Below are positions 6,757 through 14,375 of a stretch of 36,994 nt of DNA, piece after piece (position 1 is the stretch's first letter; each line of letters starts with the position of its first letter). A program made the translations under genes and the position numbers. Below the pieces are notes generated by a model. The model saw nothing but the letters and a program-made list of their open reading frames with translations, had not been told where the DNA came from and searched no databases. Origin of the DNA: an uncultured Bacillota bacterium (GTDB lineage Bacteria; Bacillota; Clostridia; Oscillospirales; Oscillospiraceae); assembly GCA_947649625.1 (NCBI GenBank), contig CANSSJ010000018.1, forward strand, positions 1 to 36,994, read 5' to 3'.

Positions 6757-7635
6757 TTAATCTCTGGGCCGCCGGTAGAACTTGCCCACCACCCGCTCGG
6801 TGCGCAGGACGTTGACAAAGGCTTTGGGGTCGGAGTGACGAATTTTCCGGGCCAGCACCCGCACCTCGCTGTCGGATACCACCGAGTAGATCAACACACA
6901 GGGGTCGCCGTTGTACAGCCCCACCCCCTCGATGAGGGTGGCGGTATGGTTGGTGTCCTGAATCTGGGCGCAGACGCCGCCGGCGCTCTCCCGGCCGGTG
7001 ATGATCAGCAGGGTCGCCCGCCGGCCGTCCGGGTCCAGCGTCTTGATGACCTGGGTGCAGGCGTACTGGTACAATATGGAATACAGCGCCCTGTCCCAGC
7101 CGAAGAGAAGCCCGGCGATAAACAGCAGCACCACATTGCCGCAGAAGATATAGCTCCAGGCGTCCACATTCTTCCGCTCGGAGAGGGCGATCGCGATGAA
7201 ATCCGTACCGCCGCTGGTCACCCGCACTCCCAGGTACAGGCTGCAGGCAAAGCCAGTGATCATCCCGCCGAAAATGCTGATCAGGAGGATGTCCTCCGTG
7301 ATATCCAGCGCCGGCACCATGTCGGTAAAGACACTGGTAAGGACGATGGACAGGCAGGAATAGAGGGTAAACCGCTTGCCCACCAGTTTATAGCTGATCA
7401 GGGCCGGGAGGGCGTTGAGGGCCAGATTGATAGGGCCGAAGGGCAGCTCCACCCCGGCAAATTCCAGGGCACACCGCTGGATCAGCCGGGTGATGCCGGT
7501 AAAGCCGCCGGGGAACAGGTCTCCCGCCGCCACAAAGCTCTTCAGGTTGACGGCCACGATCAGGGAGGCCAGAGTGATTACCCCCACCCGAATGATAAAC
7601 TCCTTCAGCCGGGCCTGTTGGTTGTCAGTTGTCAT
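6757..7635 (-). CDS. YitT-family membrane protein (DUF161 + DUF2179)
   Basis: A 292-residue polytopic membrane protein of the YitT family, whose transport role remains unproven. The N-terminal part (about 1-205) has five or so hydrophobic segments and the family patterns: AVNLKSFVAAGDLFPGGFTGITRLIQ (28-53), GPINLALNALPAL (about 66-78), and GVRVTSGGTDFIAIAL. The C-terminal DUF2179 domain (about 206-292) is cytosolic, with the typical GRESAGGVCAQI and KIRHSDPKAFVNVLRTERVVGKFYRR end. AGGAGG lies just before the ATG at 7635. It starts 12 nt after the pgsA stop, so it is the last gene of a unit with rimO and pgsA. Confidence 0.93.
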   Translation of the reverse strand: MTTDNQQARLKEFIIRVGVITLASLIVAVNLKSFVAAGDLFPGGFTGITRLIQRCALEFAGVELPFGPINLALNALPALISYKLVGKRFTLYSCLSIVLTSVFTDMVPALDITEDILLISIFGGMITGFACSLYLGVRVTSGGTDFIAIALSERKNVDAWSYIFCGNVVLLFIAGLLFGWDRALYSILYQYACTQVIKTLDPDGRRATLLIITGRESAGGVCAQIQDTNHTATLIEGVGLYNGDPCVLIYSVVSDSEVRVLARKIRHSDPKAFVNVLRTERVVGKFYRRPRD

Positions 7636-7647
7636 GGACGCCTCCTG

Positions 7648-8178
7648 TCACTTGGCCTCAGCCAGAATATCCGCGTTCTTCATGAAGTATTCCACCCCGG
7701 AGTAGATGGTAGTCAGCACGATCACAGCGGTACAGATCTGATCGACGACCCCGGGCAGGGGCAGCAGCATGAGGATGACGCAAACCATGGTGGCGGCGGT
7801 CTTCACCTTGCCCGACCAGCCGGCGGCGATCACCCGGCCCTTGTCGGCGGCCACCATCCGCAGCCCGGACACACCGAACTCCCGGACGGCCACGATGAGC
7901 AGCGCCCAGGCGGGCATCTGGCCCACCTCCACGAACCACAGCATGGCGGCAAACACCAGACACTTGTCGGCCAGAGGGTCCATAAACTTGCCGAAATCAG
8001 TGATCTGGTTGTAGTGCCGGGCGATGTAGCCGTCCAGGGTGTCAGTAATGCTGGCGGCGGCGAAGATGGCCAGCGCCCAGTAGTTGGCAAAGGGCACATC
8101 CAGGTACAGCACCAGCAGAAAGGCGGGGATCATGATCACCCGCAGGATGGTCAGCTTGTTGGCAGTATTCATTGGCAT
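7648..8178 (-). CDS. pgsA: CDP-diacylglycerol-glycerol-3-phosphate 3-phosphatidyltransferase
   Basis: PgsA makes phosphatidylglycerol phosphate from CDP-diacylglycerol and glycerol-3-phosphate, the first committed step to phosphatidylglycerol. The 176 residues include the CDP-alcohol phosphotransferase motif D-x2-DG-x2-AR-x8-G-x3-D-x3-D, seen as DTLDGYIARHYNQ then DFGKFMDPLADK (about residues 45-71). N-terminal MNTANKLTILRVIMIPAF is also typical, and there are four to five membrane segments. I start at ATG 8178 because GAGGAGTG lies 6-8 nt upstream; the earlier frame start overlaps the rimO stop and lacks a ribosome-binding site. It begins 4 nt after rimO ends, so translation is probably coupled. 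Confidence 0.95.
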   Translation of the reverse strand: MPMNTANKLTILRVIMIPAFLLVLYLDVPFANYWALAIFAAASITDTLDGYIARHYNQITDFGKFMDPLADKCLVFAAMLWFVEVGQMPAWALLIVAVREFGVSGLRMVAADKGRVIAAGWSGKVKTAATMVCVILMLLPLPGVVDQICTAVIVLTTIYSGVEYFMKNADILAEAK

Positions 8179-8182
8179 GGTA

Positions 8183-9508
8183 TCACTCCTCAATTTCTCC
8201 GGTCAAATCCCCGTCGGAGACCCCGGTGATCCTCACGTTGACAAACTCCCCCGCGGGGACCACCCCGGCGGCGGTAAACAGCACCCGGCCGTCGATGTCC
8301 ACCGAGTCGGCGTAGGTCCGGCCCGCATAGCAGCCCGCCTCACCGTCGAAGCCCTCGCACAGGACCTCCATCACCGTGCCCAGCCGCTCCTCGTTGTACC
8401 CGTCCATAATCCGGGACTGGAGGTCCACCACCAGCTCCACCCGCCGGGCGGCGGTGTCCGGGTCCACCTGGTCCTCCATGTCGGCGGCCAGGGTGCCCTC
8501 CTCCGGGGAGAACTGGAACACCCCCACCCGCTGGAGCTTCTGTTCCTTCAAAAATTCGCACAACTCCTCAAACTCCGCCTCCCCCTCGCCGGGCAGGCCG
8601 CAGATGAGAGAAGTGCGGATCACCACGTCGGGCATGGCCGCCCGCAGTCTGGCAAACAGCTCCTCCAGCTCCGCTCTGGTGTTCCGGCGGCGCATGGCCT
8701 TCAAAATGCCGTCATTGCAGTGCTGGATGGGGATATCCAGATAGTGAAGCACCTTGGGCTCGCTGGCAATTACCCCAATCAGCTCATCTGTAATAGCCTC
8801 CGGATAGAGGTAGTGGAGGCGGATCCAGTGGAAATCAAGTTTACATAACTCTTTCACCAGCCGGGCAAGGGAGATGGGTTCCGGCAGGTCCAGGCCGTAC
8901 CGGGTGATATCCTGGGCGATGACAATGAGCTCCTTCACACCGGCGGCGGCCAGCTTCTCCGCCTCGGCCAGCAGGGCCTCCATGGACCGGCTGCGGTACC
9001 TGCCCCGGAGCTTGGGGATGACGCAGAAGGCGCAGCCGTTGGAGCAGCCCTCGGCGATTTTCAGATAGGCGGTCCAGGGCGGGGTGGTCACCAGCCGCTC
9101 CCCATCCTCATAGGTACGGTGGATATCGGAAAAATATTCCGGCCTCTCCCCCGCCATCAACGCCTCCACGGCGGCCGCCACGTCGGTGTAGCTCCCCGTG
9201 CCCAGCAGGCCGTCCACTTCGGGCAGTTCGGCACGGATATCGTCCGGATACCGCTGGCTGAGACAGCCCGCCACCAGCAGCTTTTTCAGCTTTCCGGTCT
9301 TTTTCAGCTCGGCCAGCTCCAGAATGCTGCCGATGGCCTCGCTCTTGGCGCTCTCAATAAACCCGCAGGTGTTCAGCACCGCCACATCGGCCCCCTCCGG
9401 GTCGCCGGTGACCATGTGTCCCGCCGCCCGGCACAGGGCCATCATCTGCTCGGTGTTCACCAGGTTCTTGGCGCACCCCAGGGAGATAAACGCGATTTTA
9501 TAAGGCAT
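8183..9508 (-). CDS. rimO: Ribosomal protein S12 methylthiotransferase RimO
   Basis: RimO is a radical-SAM enzyme that adds a methylthio group to an aspartate of ribosomal protein uS12. The 441 residues follow family order. The N-terminal UPF0004 domain has cluster-binding Cys12 (ISLGCAKN), Cys48 (NTCGF) and Cys82 (GCLSQRYP). The radical-SAM domain binds the second Fe-S cluster through C155-x3-C159-x2-C162 in EGCSNGCAFCVIP. A C-terminal TRAM domain (about 375-441) ends in RITGVSDGDLTGEI. The sequence SLGCAKNLVNTE favours RimO over the tRNA enzyme MiaB. TTAGGAGCG precedes the ATG. It lies 21 nt after the small XRE gene and directly before pgsA. Confidence 0.96.
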   Translation of the reverse strand: MPYKIAFISLGCAKNLVNTEQMMALCRAAGHMVTGDPEGADVAVLNTCGFIESAKSEAIGSILELAELKKTGKLKKLLVAGCLSQRYPDDIRAELPEVDGLLGTGSYTDVAAAVEALMAGERPEYFSDIHRTYEDGERLVTTPPWTAYLKIAEGCSNGCAFCVIPKLRGRYRSRSMEALLAEAEKLAAAGVKELIVIAQDITRYGLDLPEPISLARLVKELCKLDFHWIRLHYLYPEAITDELIGVIASEPKVLHYLDIPIQHCNDGILKAMRRRNTRAELEELFARLRAAMPDVVIRTSLICGLPGEGEAEFEELCEFLKEQKLQRVGVFQFSPEEGTLAADMEDQVDPDTAARRVELVVDLQSRIMDGYNEERLGTVMEVLCEGFDGEAGCYAGRTYADSVDIDGRVLFTAAGVVPAGEFVNVRITGVSDGDLTGEIEE

Positions 9509-9529
9509 GATAACGCTCCTAATTATGTG

Positions 9530-9763
9530 TCAGTTTCCCCGCCATGAGGGGTCGTCGGTGATGCCCAGGAGGTAGTCTGCGGAGACCTGATAAAATTCGC
9601 ATAGCTGATAAAAGCGGTCCAGATTTGTACCGCTTTTGCCGTTTTCGATGTCGCTAACCTGCGTCCTTGTCACCTTTAATAGTTCTGTTACTTCTTTTCT
9701 GGATATTCCTTTTGATTCCCTGATTGCAGACAGTCGCTGTCCCATCAATTTTCTATCAAACAT
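9530..9763 (-). CDS. XRE-family helix-turn-helix regulator
   Basis: A 77-residue DNA-binding protein made up of one Cro/C1-type helix-turn-helix. GQRLSAIRESKGISRKEVTELLKVTRTQVSDIENGKS (about 8-44) shows the canonical pattern with recognition helix TRTQVSDIENG. The tail LDRFYQLCEFYQVSADYLLGITD matches phage-type and ICE-type repressors. GAGGTAA sits just before the ATG. The gene is much richer in A+T than the flanking rimO and recX genes, a sign of transfer. It diverges from an 84-aa gene with a consensus promoter, so the natural reading is a repressor controlling itself and that promoter. It ends 21 nt before rimO, so read-through into rimO is possible. Confidence 0.9.
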   Translation of the reverse strand: MFDRKLMGQRLSAIRESKGISRKEVTELLKVTRTQVSDIENGKSGTNLDRFYQLCEFYQVSADYLLGITDDPSWRGN

Positions 9764-9775
9764 GCAAATTACCTC

Positions 9776-9804
9776 TTGACTCGCTAGATTTATTCTGCTA
9801 TAAT
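9776..9804 (+). promoter_or_regulatory. Near-consensus sigma-A promoter of the 84-aa gene
   Basis: TTGACT (9776-9781) and TATAAT (9799-9804) have a 17-bp spacer. This is among the strongest promoters in the window. It overlaps the 5' region of the divergent XRE gene. Confidence 0.85.
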
Positions 9805-9810
9805 TATGTC

Positions 9811-9821
9811 AGATTAAATCT
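9811..9821. promoter_or_regulatory. Candidate operator AGATTAAATCT
   Basis: An 11-bp perfect palindrome lies at the predicted start site of the promoter above. Its half-site AGATT also occurs at 9786-9790 within the spacer. The position suits repression by the divergent XRE protein; this is inference. Confidence 0.35.
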
Positions 9822-9844
9822 TGCGTTATTGGGAGGATACAAAA

Positions 9845-10099
9845 ATGAATGACTTTATAACCGACCTCTACCGCTCTCTTCTTGATGAAATCCAAGTCCC
9901 TTTCGGGGACCCGGAGCACGAGCAGGCAGTCCAAGCATACCTGGAACTGGAGGAAAAAGTCAAGGAAAAAATTGGGCTGGACCTGCTGTCTCAGTACCAA
10001 CGCGCACAGCACAACGCTTTCGGATGGGAAAATGTCGCCATTTTTTCCTGCGGTCTGCGCTTCGGCGCACAATTTATGCTGGAAATCCTGAAAAATTAG
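9845..10099 (+). CDS. Small accessory protein, resembles DUF6809-type
   Basis: An 84-residue acidic, helical protein with no signal peptide or membrane segment. It starts MNDFITDLYRSLLDEIQVPFGDPEHEQAV and ends FSCGLRFGAQFMLEIL. This LYxG/L...GFRLGAxLMLEVL shape resembles small phage- or ICE-associated clostridial proteins that I recall as DUF6809; that name is from memory and should be tested. GGGAGG (9831-9836) supports the ATG at 9845. The gene is A+T-rich compared with its neighbours. It diverges from the XRE gene and overlaps the recX stop codon by 4 nt tail to tail. Together the two genes look like a transferred cargo module lodged between rimO and recX. Confidence 0.8.
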   Translation: MNDFITDLYRSLLDEIQVPFGDPEHEQAVQAYLELEEKVKEKIGLDLLSQYQRAQHNAFGWENVAIFSCGLRFGAQFMLEILKN

Positions 10100-10716
10100 T
10101 CCCAGACCTCCATCCCATACCGCCGCAGGGCGTTGCTGATCTCGGACCAGGAGAAACCCCGGCGGGCCAGGGCATCGGAAGCCCGCTTCACGTCCTTTGG
10201 GTCGTGGCTGCCCTTCAGCTTCTTCTCCAGAAAGGCGTCGATGGCGGCGGCGCTGTCCTCCTCCCCGACCTGCTCCAGGGCCTCATCCCACAGTTCCCGG
10301 GGGACCCCCCGGCGGTAGAGCTCGTCCCGGATTTTCCGCTTCCCGCAGCCCTTCCGGACATAGAGCTCTACCACATCGGCAGCGTACTGCCTGTCATTGA
10401 GCAGCCCCATCTCTTCCAGCCAGCCGGCAATTTCTTCTGCCTGTTCCGGCTGACAGTCCTTCTCCTCCAGAAGTTTCAGCAGCATTTTTCGGGATTTGGA
10501 GGTGTCTGTCACGACCCGCAGAGCGTAGGAGCGGAAATTCTCGTTCTCAATGGCCCGCAAAAGCCGGTCCGCCTCCTCGTCCGACAGCTCCCGGCCGGCA
10601 TAGAGGGCGAAATCTGCGATCTGATTTCTGCTCAGCCGCAAAATGGACCCATCCTCCAGCACCGCCAGCCAGCGGTCCCGGACCCGCTTGGAGGGCTTTA
10701 ATTCTTCAATAACCAT
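10096..10716 (-). CDS. recX: Regulatory protein RecX
   Basis: RecX binds RecA filaments and modulates recombinase activity. The 206 residues are typical for clostridial RecX. The core shows the repeated three-helix modules: LLKLLEEKDCQPEQAEEIAGWLEEMGLLNDRQYAADVVE (about 79-117), then GKRKIRDELYRRGVPRELWDEAL (about 124-146), and finally ASDALARRGFSWSEISNALRRYG (about 179-201). GAGGAC precedes the ATG. It lies downstream of recA with a 46-nt gap that carries a palindromic repeat, the usual recA-recX pairing. The repeat's hairpin could reduce recX relative to recA. Its stop codon overlaps that of the convergent 84-aa gene, leaving no room for a terminator. Confidence 0.94.
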   Translation of the reverse strand: MVIEELKPSKRVRDRWLAVLEDGSILRLSRNQIADFALYAGRELSDEEADRLLRAIENENFRSYALRVVTDTSKSRKMLLKLLEEKDCQPEQAEEIAGWLEEMGLLNDRQYAADVVELYVRKGCGKRKIRDELYRRGVPRELWDEALEQVGEEDSAAAIDAFLEKKLKGSHDPKDVKRASDALARRGFSWSEISNALRRYGMEVWD

Positions 10717-10732
10717 GCAGTTGTCCTCATGC

Positions 10733-10760
10733 TGTGGGGCCGCCTTGGGCGGCCCCTACA
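10733..10760. repeat. REP-like palindrome between recA and recX
   Basis: TGTGGGGCCGCCTTGGGCGGCCCCTACA is a near-perfect palindrome with TGTRGGG/CCCTACA ends, as in the other dispersed repeats. It sits in the recA-recX gap, and on the minus strand it could act as an attenuator or mRNA stabiliser. Confidence 0.65.
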
Positions 10761-10762
10761 TT

Positions 10763-11878
10763 TTATTCTGCCGGCGCGCCATCGTCGAAGTCGTCGGCGG
10801 ACACGTCCACCGCCCGGCCGGCAGCCTTAGCCGCATTCTGGGACTGCTTGCTCATCAGCTTAAAGGAGTTGGCCCGGACCTGGGCCTCCACATCGGCGGC
10901 CACATCGGGATTGTCCTTCAAAAACTGCTTGGCGGCGTCCCGGCCCTGGCCGATGCGGGTCTCCCCCATGGAGAACCAGGAGCCCGACTTCTGGATAATG
11001 TCCAGCTTGACCGCCAGATCCACCATCTCGCCCCACTTGGAGATGCCCTCACCGTAGAGAATTTCAAATTCCGCCTCCCGGAAGGGGGGGGCAACCTTGT
11101 TTTTCACGATTTTGGCCCGGGTCCGGTTGCCAACGAGCTCGGTGCCCACCTTAATGGCTTCGATCTTCCGCACGTCAATGCGGACGGAGGCGTAAAACTT
11201 CAGCGCCCGGCCCCCGGTGGTCACCTCCGGATTGCCGTACATGACGCCCACCTTCTCCCGAAGCTGGTTGATGAAGATGACGATGCAGTTGGTTTTGGCG
11301 ATGGAACCGGCCAGCTTGCGCAGGGCCTGGCTCATCAGCCGGGCCAACAGGCCCACATGGCTGTCCCCCATGTCCCCCTCGATCTCGGCCCGGGGGGTCA
11401 GCGCGGCGACGGAGTCCACCACCACCACGTCGATGGCCCCGGAGCGGACCAGGGCCTCGCAGATCTCCAGCCCCTGCTCGCCGGTGTCGGGCTGGGAGAT
11501 GAGCATGGAGTCGATATCCACCCCCAGAGCCCGGGCGTAGCTGGGGTCCAGGGCGTGCTCGGCGTCGATAAAGGCCACCTCGCCCCCTCGCTTCTGGGCC
11601 TCGGCCACGATGTGCAGGGCCAGGGTGGTCTTGCCGGAGGATTCGGGGCCATAGACCTCGATGATGCGGCCCTTGGGCACGCCGCCGATGCCCAGGGCAA
11701 TATCCAGGGACAGGGAGCCGGTGGGGATGGAGTCCACCACCACGCCGGTGTTCTCCCCCAGACGCATAATGGAGCCCTTGCCGTAGGTCCGCTCAATCTG
11801 GGCCATGGCGGTCTCCAGCGCTTTCTTCTTATCGGAGGCCGGCGCGGCCGATTCGATCATAGGTTTCTTCTGTGCCAT
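10763..11878 (-). CDS. recA: Recombinase RecA
   Basis: RecA forms filaments on single-stranded DNA, drives strand exchange and triggers LexA cleavage. The 371 residues are full length. Visible are MAW-type N-terminal helix [20 protein letters not shown] (19-38), Walker A GPESSGKT (77-84), [10 protein letters not shown], the L1/L2 loop regions with [14 protein letters not shown] and [28 protein letters not shown], and an acidic tail [11 protein letters not shown] use the ATG at 11878 (MAQKK) because AAAGGATG gives correct spacing; the ATG 9 nt earlier abuts the ribosome-binding site. It is upstream of recX. No CGAAC-N4-GTTCG LexA box was found upstream. Confidence 0.98.
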   Translation of the reverse strand: MAQKKPMIESAAPASDKKKALETAMAQIERTYGKGSIMRLGENTGVVVDSIPTGSLSLDIALGIGGVPKGRIIEVYGPESSGKTTLALHIVAEAQKRGGEVAFIDAEHALDPSYARALGVDIDSMLISQPDTGEQGLEICEALVRSGAIDVVVVDSVAALTPRAEIEGDMGDSHVGLLARLMSQALRKLAGSIAKTNCIVIFINQLREKVGVMYGNPEVTTGGRALKFYASVRIDVRKIEAIKVGTELVGNRTRAKIVKNKVAPPFREAEFEILYGEGISKWGEMVDLAVKLDIIQKSGSWFSMGETRIGQGRDAAKQFLKDNPDVAADVEAQVRANSFKLMSKQSQNAAKAAGRAVDVSADDFDDGAPAE

Positions 11879-11924
11879 GTTGATCATCCTTTCCCGCCGG
11901 CGGCTCAGAGCCTCCGGCCTCTTA

Positions 11925-11962
11925 CTGTCCCATATATTACGCTTTTATCTGTCCCATAAAAA
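11925..11962 (-). promoter_or_regulatory. Probable recA promoter with flanking direct repeat
   Basis: On the minus strand TTTTTA (957-962 of 11900s) and TAATAT (11934-11939) have a 17-bp spacer. The -35 is poor, as is common for regulated genes. The direct repeat ATGGGACAG occurs at 11949-11957 and 11925-11933, 24 bp apart, on either side of the -10. The repeat could be an activator or repressor site; its function is not known. Confidence 0.45.
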
Positions 11963-11997
11963 GGACTTTTATTTGGCTCGCTCTGAGAGGAGGCGTT

Positions 11998-12861
11998 CTA
12001 ATTATTGACCGTCCCCTCCACCACCCGGAGGATGCCCTGGGTATCGGTGAGGGTCTTGATATCCTCGTAGCCGTTCTCCCCTAAGATGTCCCCCACGGCG
12101 GCCGCCTGGCCGATCCCCACCTCAAAGATGAGGACGCCCCCCAGCCGCAGGGCAGGCTTCCACTTGGCGGCGATGGCCCGGTAGTAGTCCAGGCCGTCCG
12201 GACCGCCGTCCAGGGCGATGCGGGGCTCGTAATCCCGCACGGAGATATCCAGCGCCTCAATATCTACTGTCGGTATGTAAGGGGGATTGCACACGATGGC
12301 GTCGAAATCCCACAGGGTGGAACTGGGGGGCTCCAGAGCATTCACCGACAGGCAGGTGACCCGGGCGTTCAGCTCGTTGCGGCGGACATTCTGCTTGCAC
12401 ACCCGCAGCGCCCCCTCGGACAGTTCCCCCAGCACCACCCGGCACTCGGGGGCATTGGCGGCCACCGCCAGCCCCACGCAGCCGCTGCCAGCGCACAGGT
12501 CCAGCACCCGGGCCCCCTCGCCCGCCTCCCGGGCCTTGAGAATGCCCCGCTCGGCCAGCAGCTCGGTGTCCAGCCGGGGGATGAGCACATCCCGGGAGAT
12601 GTCCAAAGGCAGGCCGTAGAACTCCCACTCCCCGATGATGTAGGCCACCGGCTCCCCTGCCAGACGGCGCTGGACCAGCTCCTCCACCCGGCGCTCCATC
12701 TCCGCGGAGACATAGAGGGACATGTCCCGGTAGAACTGCTCCCGGCTCTTGTCGGCGGCGAAGCAGATGATCTCCCGGGCCTCCAGCTGGGCGGACTCCA
12801 CCCCCGCCTTCTTCAGCCGGGCACGGGCGTCCAGGAATAGGTTGTTATAGGTGGTGGCCAT
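11998..12861 (-). CDS. prmC: Peptide chain release factor N5-glutamine methyltransferase
   Basis: PrmC (HemK) methylates the GGQ glutamine of release factors RF1 and RF2. The 287 residues contain an N-terminal helical RF-recognition domain (about 1-85), with RLAGEPVAYIIGEWEFYGLPL before the catalytic domain. The SAM-binding loop is LDLCAGSGCVG (120-130) and the catalytic NPPY motif is at 192-195. The usual IPRPETE motif reads IPRLDTE, a mild variation. The ATG at 12861 follows AGGAAGGTG. In many Firmicutes prmC lies beside prfA; here no prfA is seen and the gene follows an unknown and a DUF1385 gene, then recA after 119 nt. Confidence 0.94.
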   Translation of the reverse strand: MATTYNNLFLDARARLKKAGVESAQLEAREIICFAADKSREQFYRDMSLYVSAEMERRVEELVQRRLAGEPVAYIIGEWEFYGLPLDISRDVLIPRLDTELLAERGILKAREAGEGARVLDLCAGSGCVGLAVAANAPECRVVLGELSEGALRVCKQNVRRNELNARVTCLSVNALEPPSSTLWDFDAIVCNPPYIPTVDIEALDISVRDYEPRIALDGGPDGLDYYRAIAAKWKPALRLGGVLIFEVGIGQAAAVGDILGENGYEDIKTLTDTQGILRVVEGTVNN

Positions 12862-12876
12862 CAAATCACCTTCCTG

Positions 12877-13314
12877 TCATTTTTCCATATCTTTCAATGC
12901 CGCCCCATAGGCGTAGAGACTGTCCTCCGAACCGTTGGAAAACCGCTTCATGACCCTTTGAACCGGCCAGACCATTCCGCTCCTCATGCGGACCGCAATA
13001 TTGATTTCACCTTCCGGGTCCTCATCATCGGTCTCCCAGCGGCCGCCCAGACAGGCAATCAGCGTCTGCCCCACATAGGCTCCCATGGCAAACAATTTGC
13101 TGCCAGCTCTGCCATCCAGGATGCCGCCGGGGCGCTTCTGCTCGTCGATGAAGCGGTCCAGCTCCCGAAAGCTCTCCAGCGTCCCGTCCAGCACATAGCC
13201 CGACCCGCCCATTGCCTGAACGAACCACTCCGCAGCCTTGGGGATGTCCTCCATCAGCGTGGAGGCGGTGGGCTGCTGTCTTTGCTGCTTTCCAAACAGG
13301 TTTAAAATTCCCAT
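12877..13314 (-). CDS. Uncharacterised 145-aa protein, weakly DUF3806-like
   Basis: I cannot assign a firm family. The 145 residues are soluble after a short basic N-terminus MGILNLFGKQQRQQ. The pattern ELDRFIDEQK, LFAMGAYVGQTLIACLGGRWETD, and MVWPVQRVMKRFSNGSEDSLYAYG (about 122-138) resembles DUF3806-type domains, in which an acidic beta sheet surrounds a conserved G-x-W. This comparison is from memory. The ATG at 13314 has GAGGGG upstream; the longer frame overlaps the DUF1385 stop. The gene lies 14 nt after DUF1385 and 15 nt before prmC, so it is inside a tight unit. Confidence 0.75.
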   Translation of the reverse strand: MGILNLFGKQQRQQPTASTLMEDIPKAAEWFVQAMGGSGYVLDGTLESFRELDRFIDEQKRPGGILDGRAGSKLFAMGAYVGQTLIACLGGRWETDDEDPEGEINIAVRMRSGMVWPVQRVMKRFSNGSEDSLYAYGAALKDMEK

Positions 13315-13328
13315 TTTCCCCTCTCCCC

Positions 13329-14297
13329 TTACCACGCGTCCGTGCCCTTCTCCTCAGGCAGCACCAGTTCCAGTGCCTTGATCCCCACCTCGATCATGGA
13401 GTCGTCAGGCTCAAAGGTGGTAAAATTTTGCAGCCAGAGCCCCGGGGCGATAAAGAACCGGGTAACAGGGCCGTCGTGGCGGCCGGCCCAGCGGTTGATC
13501 TCATAGCTGATCCCCACAATGAGGGGCAGCATAGCCAGATGGGCCAGGAACCGCAGGAGGGCGTTGTACACCGGCCAAATCGCGAAGACCACGGTGGACA
13601 CCAGGATGGAAATGGCGATCACCATGAACAGAAAACTTGTCCCGCACCGGGGATGGTGTCGGGGCTGGATACGCACATTCTCCACCGTGAGGGGCAGGCC
13701 GGCCTCGTAGCAGAAGATGGTCTTGTGCTCCGCCCCGTGGTAGGAAAAGACCCGCTTCATCTCTCCCATATGGGAGCACAGGGCCAGGTAGGTCACAAAA
13801 ATCAAAATCTTCAAAAGGCTCTCCGCCAGATTCCGGGCCAGCATGGAGTCGGTGAGCACGGTGATCCCCGTCCCCAGCAGGGTGGGCAGGAGGAAAAACA
13901 GTCCGATGGACATGGCCACGCCCAAAAGCACCGCCAGGGTGGTAATCAGGGCGGTAAATTTCTCGCTGCCCAGCCTGTCATTGAGCCAGGACTCAAATCT
14001 GGAGGGTTCCTCCTCCTCCCCGTCCTCAGGGAAAAACTCGGCGGAAAACATCAGGGCGGTGACGCCGTTGTACATGGAGTCGGCGAAGTTCACCACCCCA
14101 CGGATGAGTGGCCAGCCCAGAACGGGGTGCTTGTCCTTGATAAATTTGAGTTCCTTCTCCTGGATCTCCAGCTCGCCGTCGGGCTTACGGACCACCACGG
14201 CCTGCTTTTTGGGGCCGCGCATCATGATCCCCTCGATGAGGGCCTGTCCGCCGCACATGGTCTTGAATTTGGGACATTCGCAATTTTGCTTGGACAT
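13329..14297 (-). CDS. DUF1385 (YqhQ-like) membrane protein
   Basis: A 322-residue polytopic membrane protein of the DUF1385 family. Function is not established; it is often found near prmC, prfA and rpmE in clostridia. The N-terminal part has CGGQALIEGIMMRGPKKQAVVVRKPDG (15-41) and GWPLIRGVVNFADSMYNGVTAL. The centre has SYHGAEHKTIFCYEAG with the conserved H-x2-EHK, then HPRCGTSFLF. At least four membrane segments lie between about 115-185 and 215-265. A Cys-rich N-terminus (NCECPKFKTMC) could bind metal, an inference. AAAGGAGAA precedes the ATG. It heads the unit with the 145-aa gene, prmC and possibly recA-recX. Confidence 0.92.
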   Translation of the reverse strand: MSKQNCECPKFKTMCGGQALIEGIMMRGPKKQAVVVRKPDGELEIQEKELKFIKDKHPVLGWPLIRGVVNFADSMYNGVTALMFSAEFFPEDGEEEEPSRFESWLNDRLGSEKFTALITTLAVLLGVAMSIGLFFLLPTLLGTGITVLTDSMLARNLAESLLKILIFVTYLALCSHMGEMKRVFSYHGAEHKTIFCYEAGLPLTVENVRIQPRHHPRCGTSFLFMVIAISILVSTVVFAIWPVYNALLRFLAHLAMLPLIVGISYEINRWAGRHDGPVTRFFIAPGLWLQNFTTFEPDDSMIEVGIKALELVLPEEKGTDAW

Positions 14298-14328
14298 TGG
14301 GGTTCTCCTTTGGTCTTTTAACTCTGTG

Positions 14329-14347
14329 CCTCCCCCTCTGAGGGAGG
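14329..14347 (-). terminator. Weak stem-loop after the first histidine kinase
   Basis: CCTCCC (14329-14334) pairs with GGGAGG (14342-14347). There is no good T-run on the minus strand. It could be a weak terminator or a fragment of a dispersed repeat. Confidence 0.3.
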
Positions 14348-14375
14348 ACTAAATCTTATTCTATCATTCCCGCTG

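Noticed and set aside
9245-9275. Repeated A+T-rich or CRISPR-like spacing near the XRE gene
   Set aside because: No regular direct repeats of 25-40 bp with spacers were found here or anywhere else in the window.
10643-11959. A 438-codon plus-strand frame opposite recA
   Set aside because: It spans the recA-recX gap and the promoter, is rich in G, H and Q, and shows no motif. It is an antisense shadow of recA.
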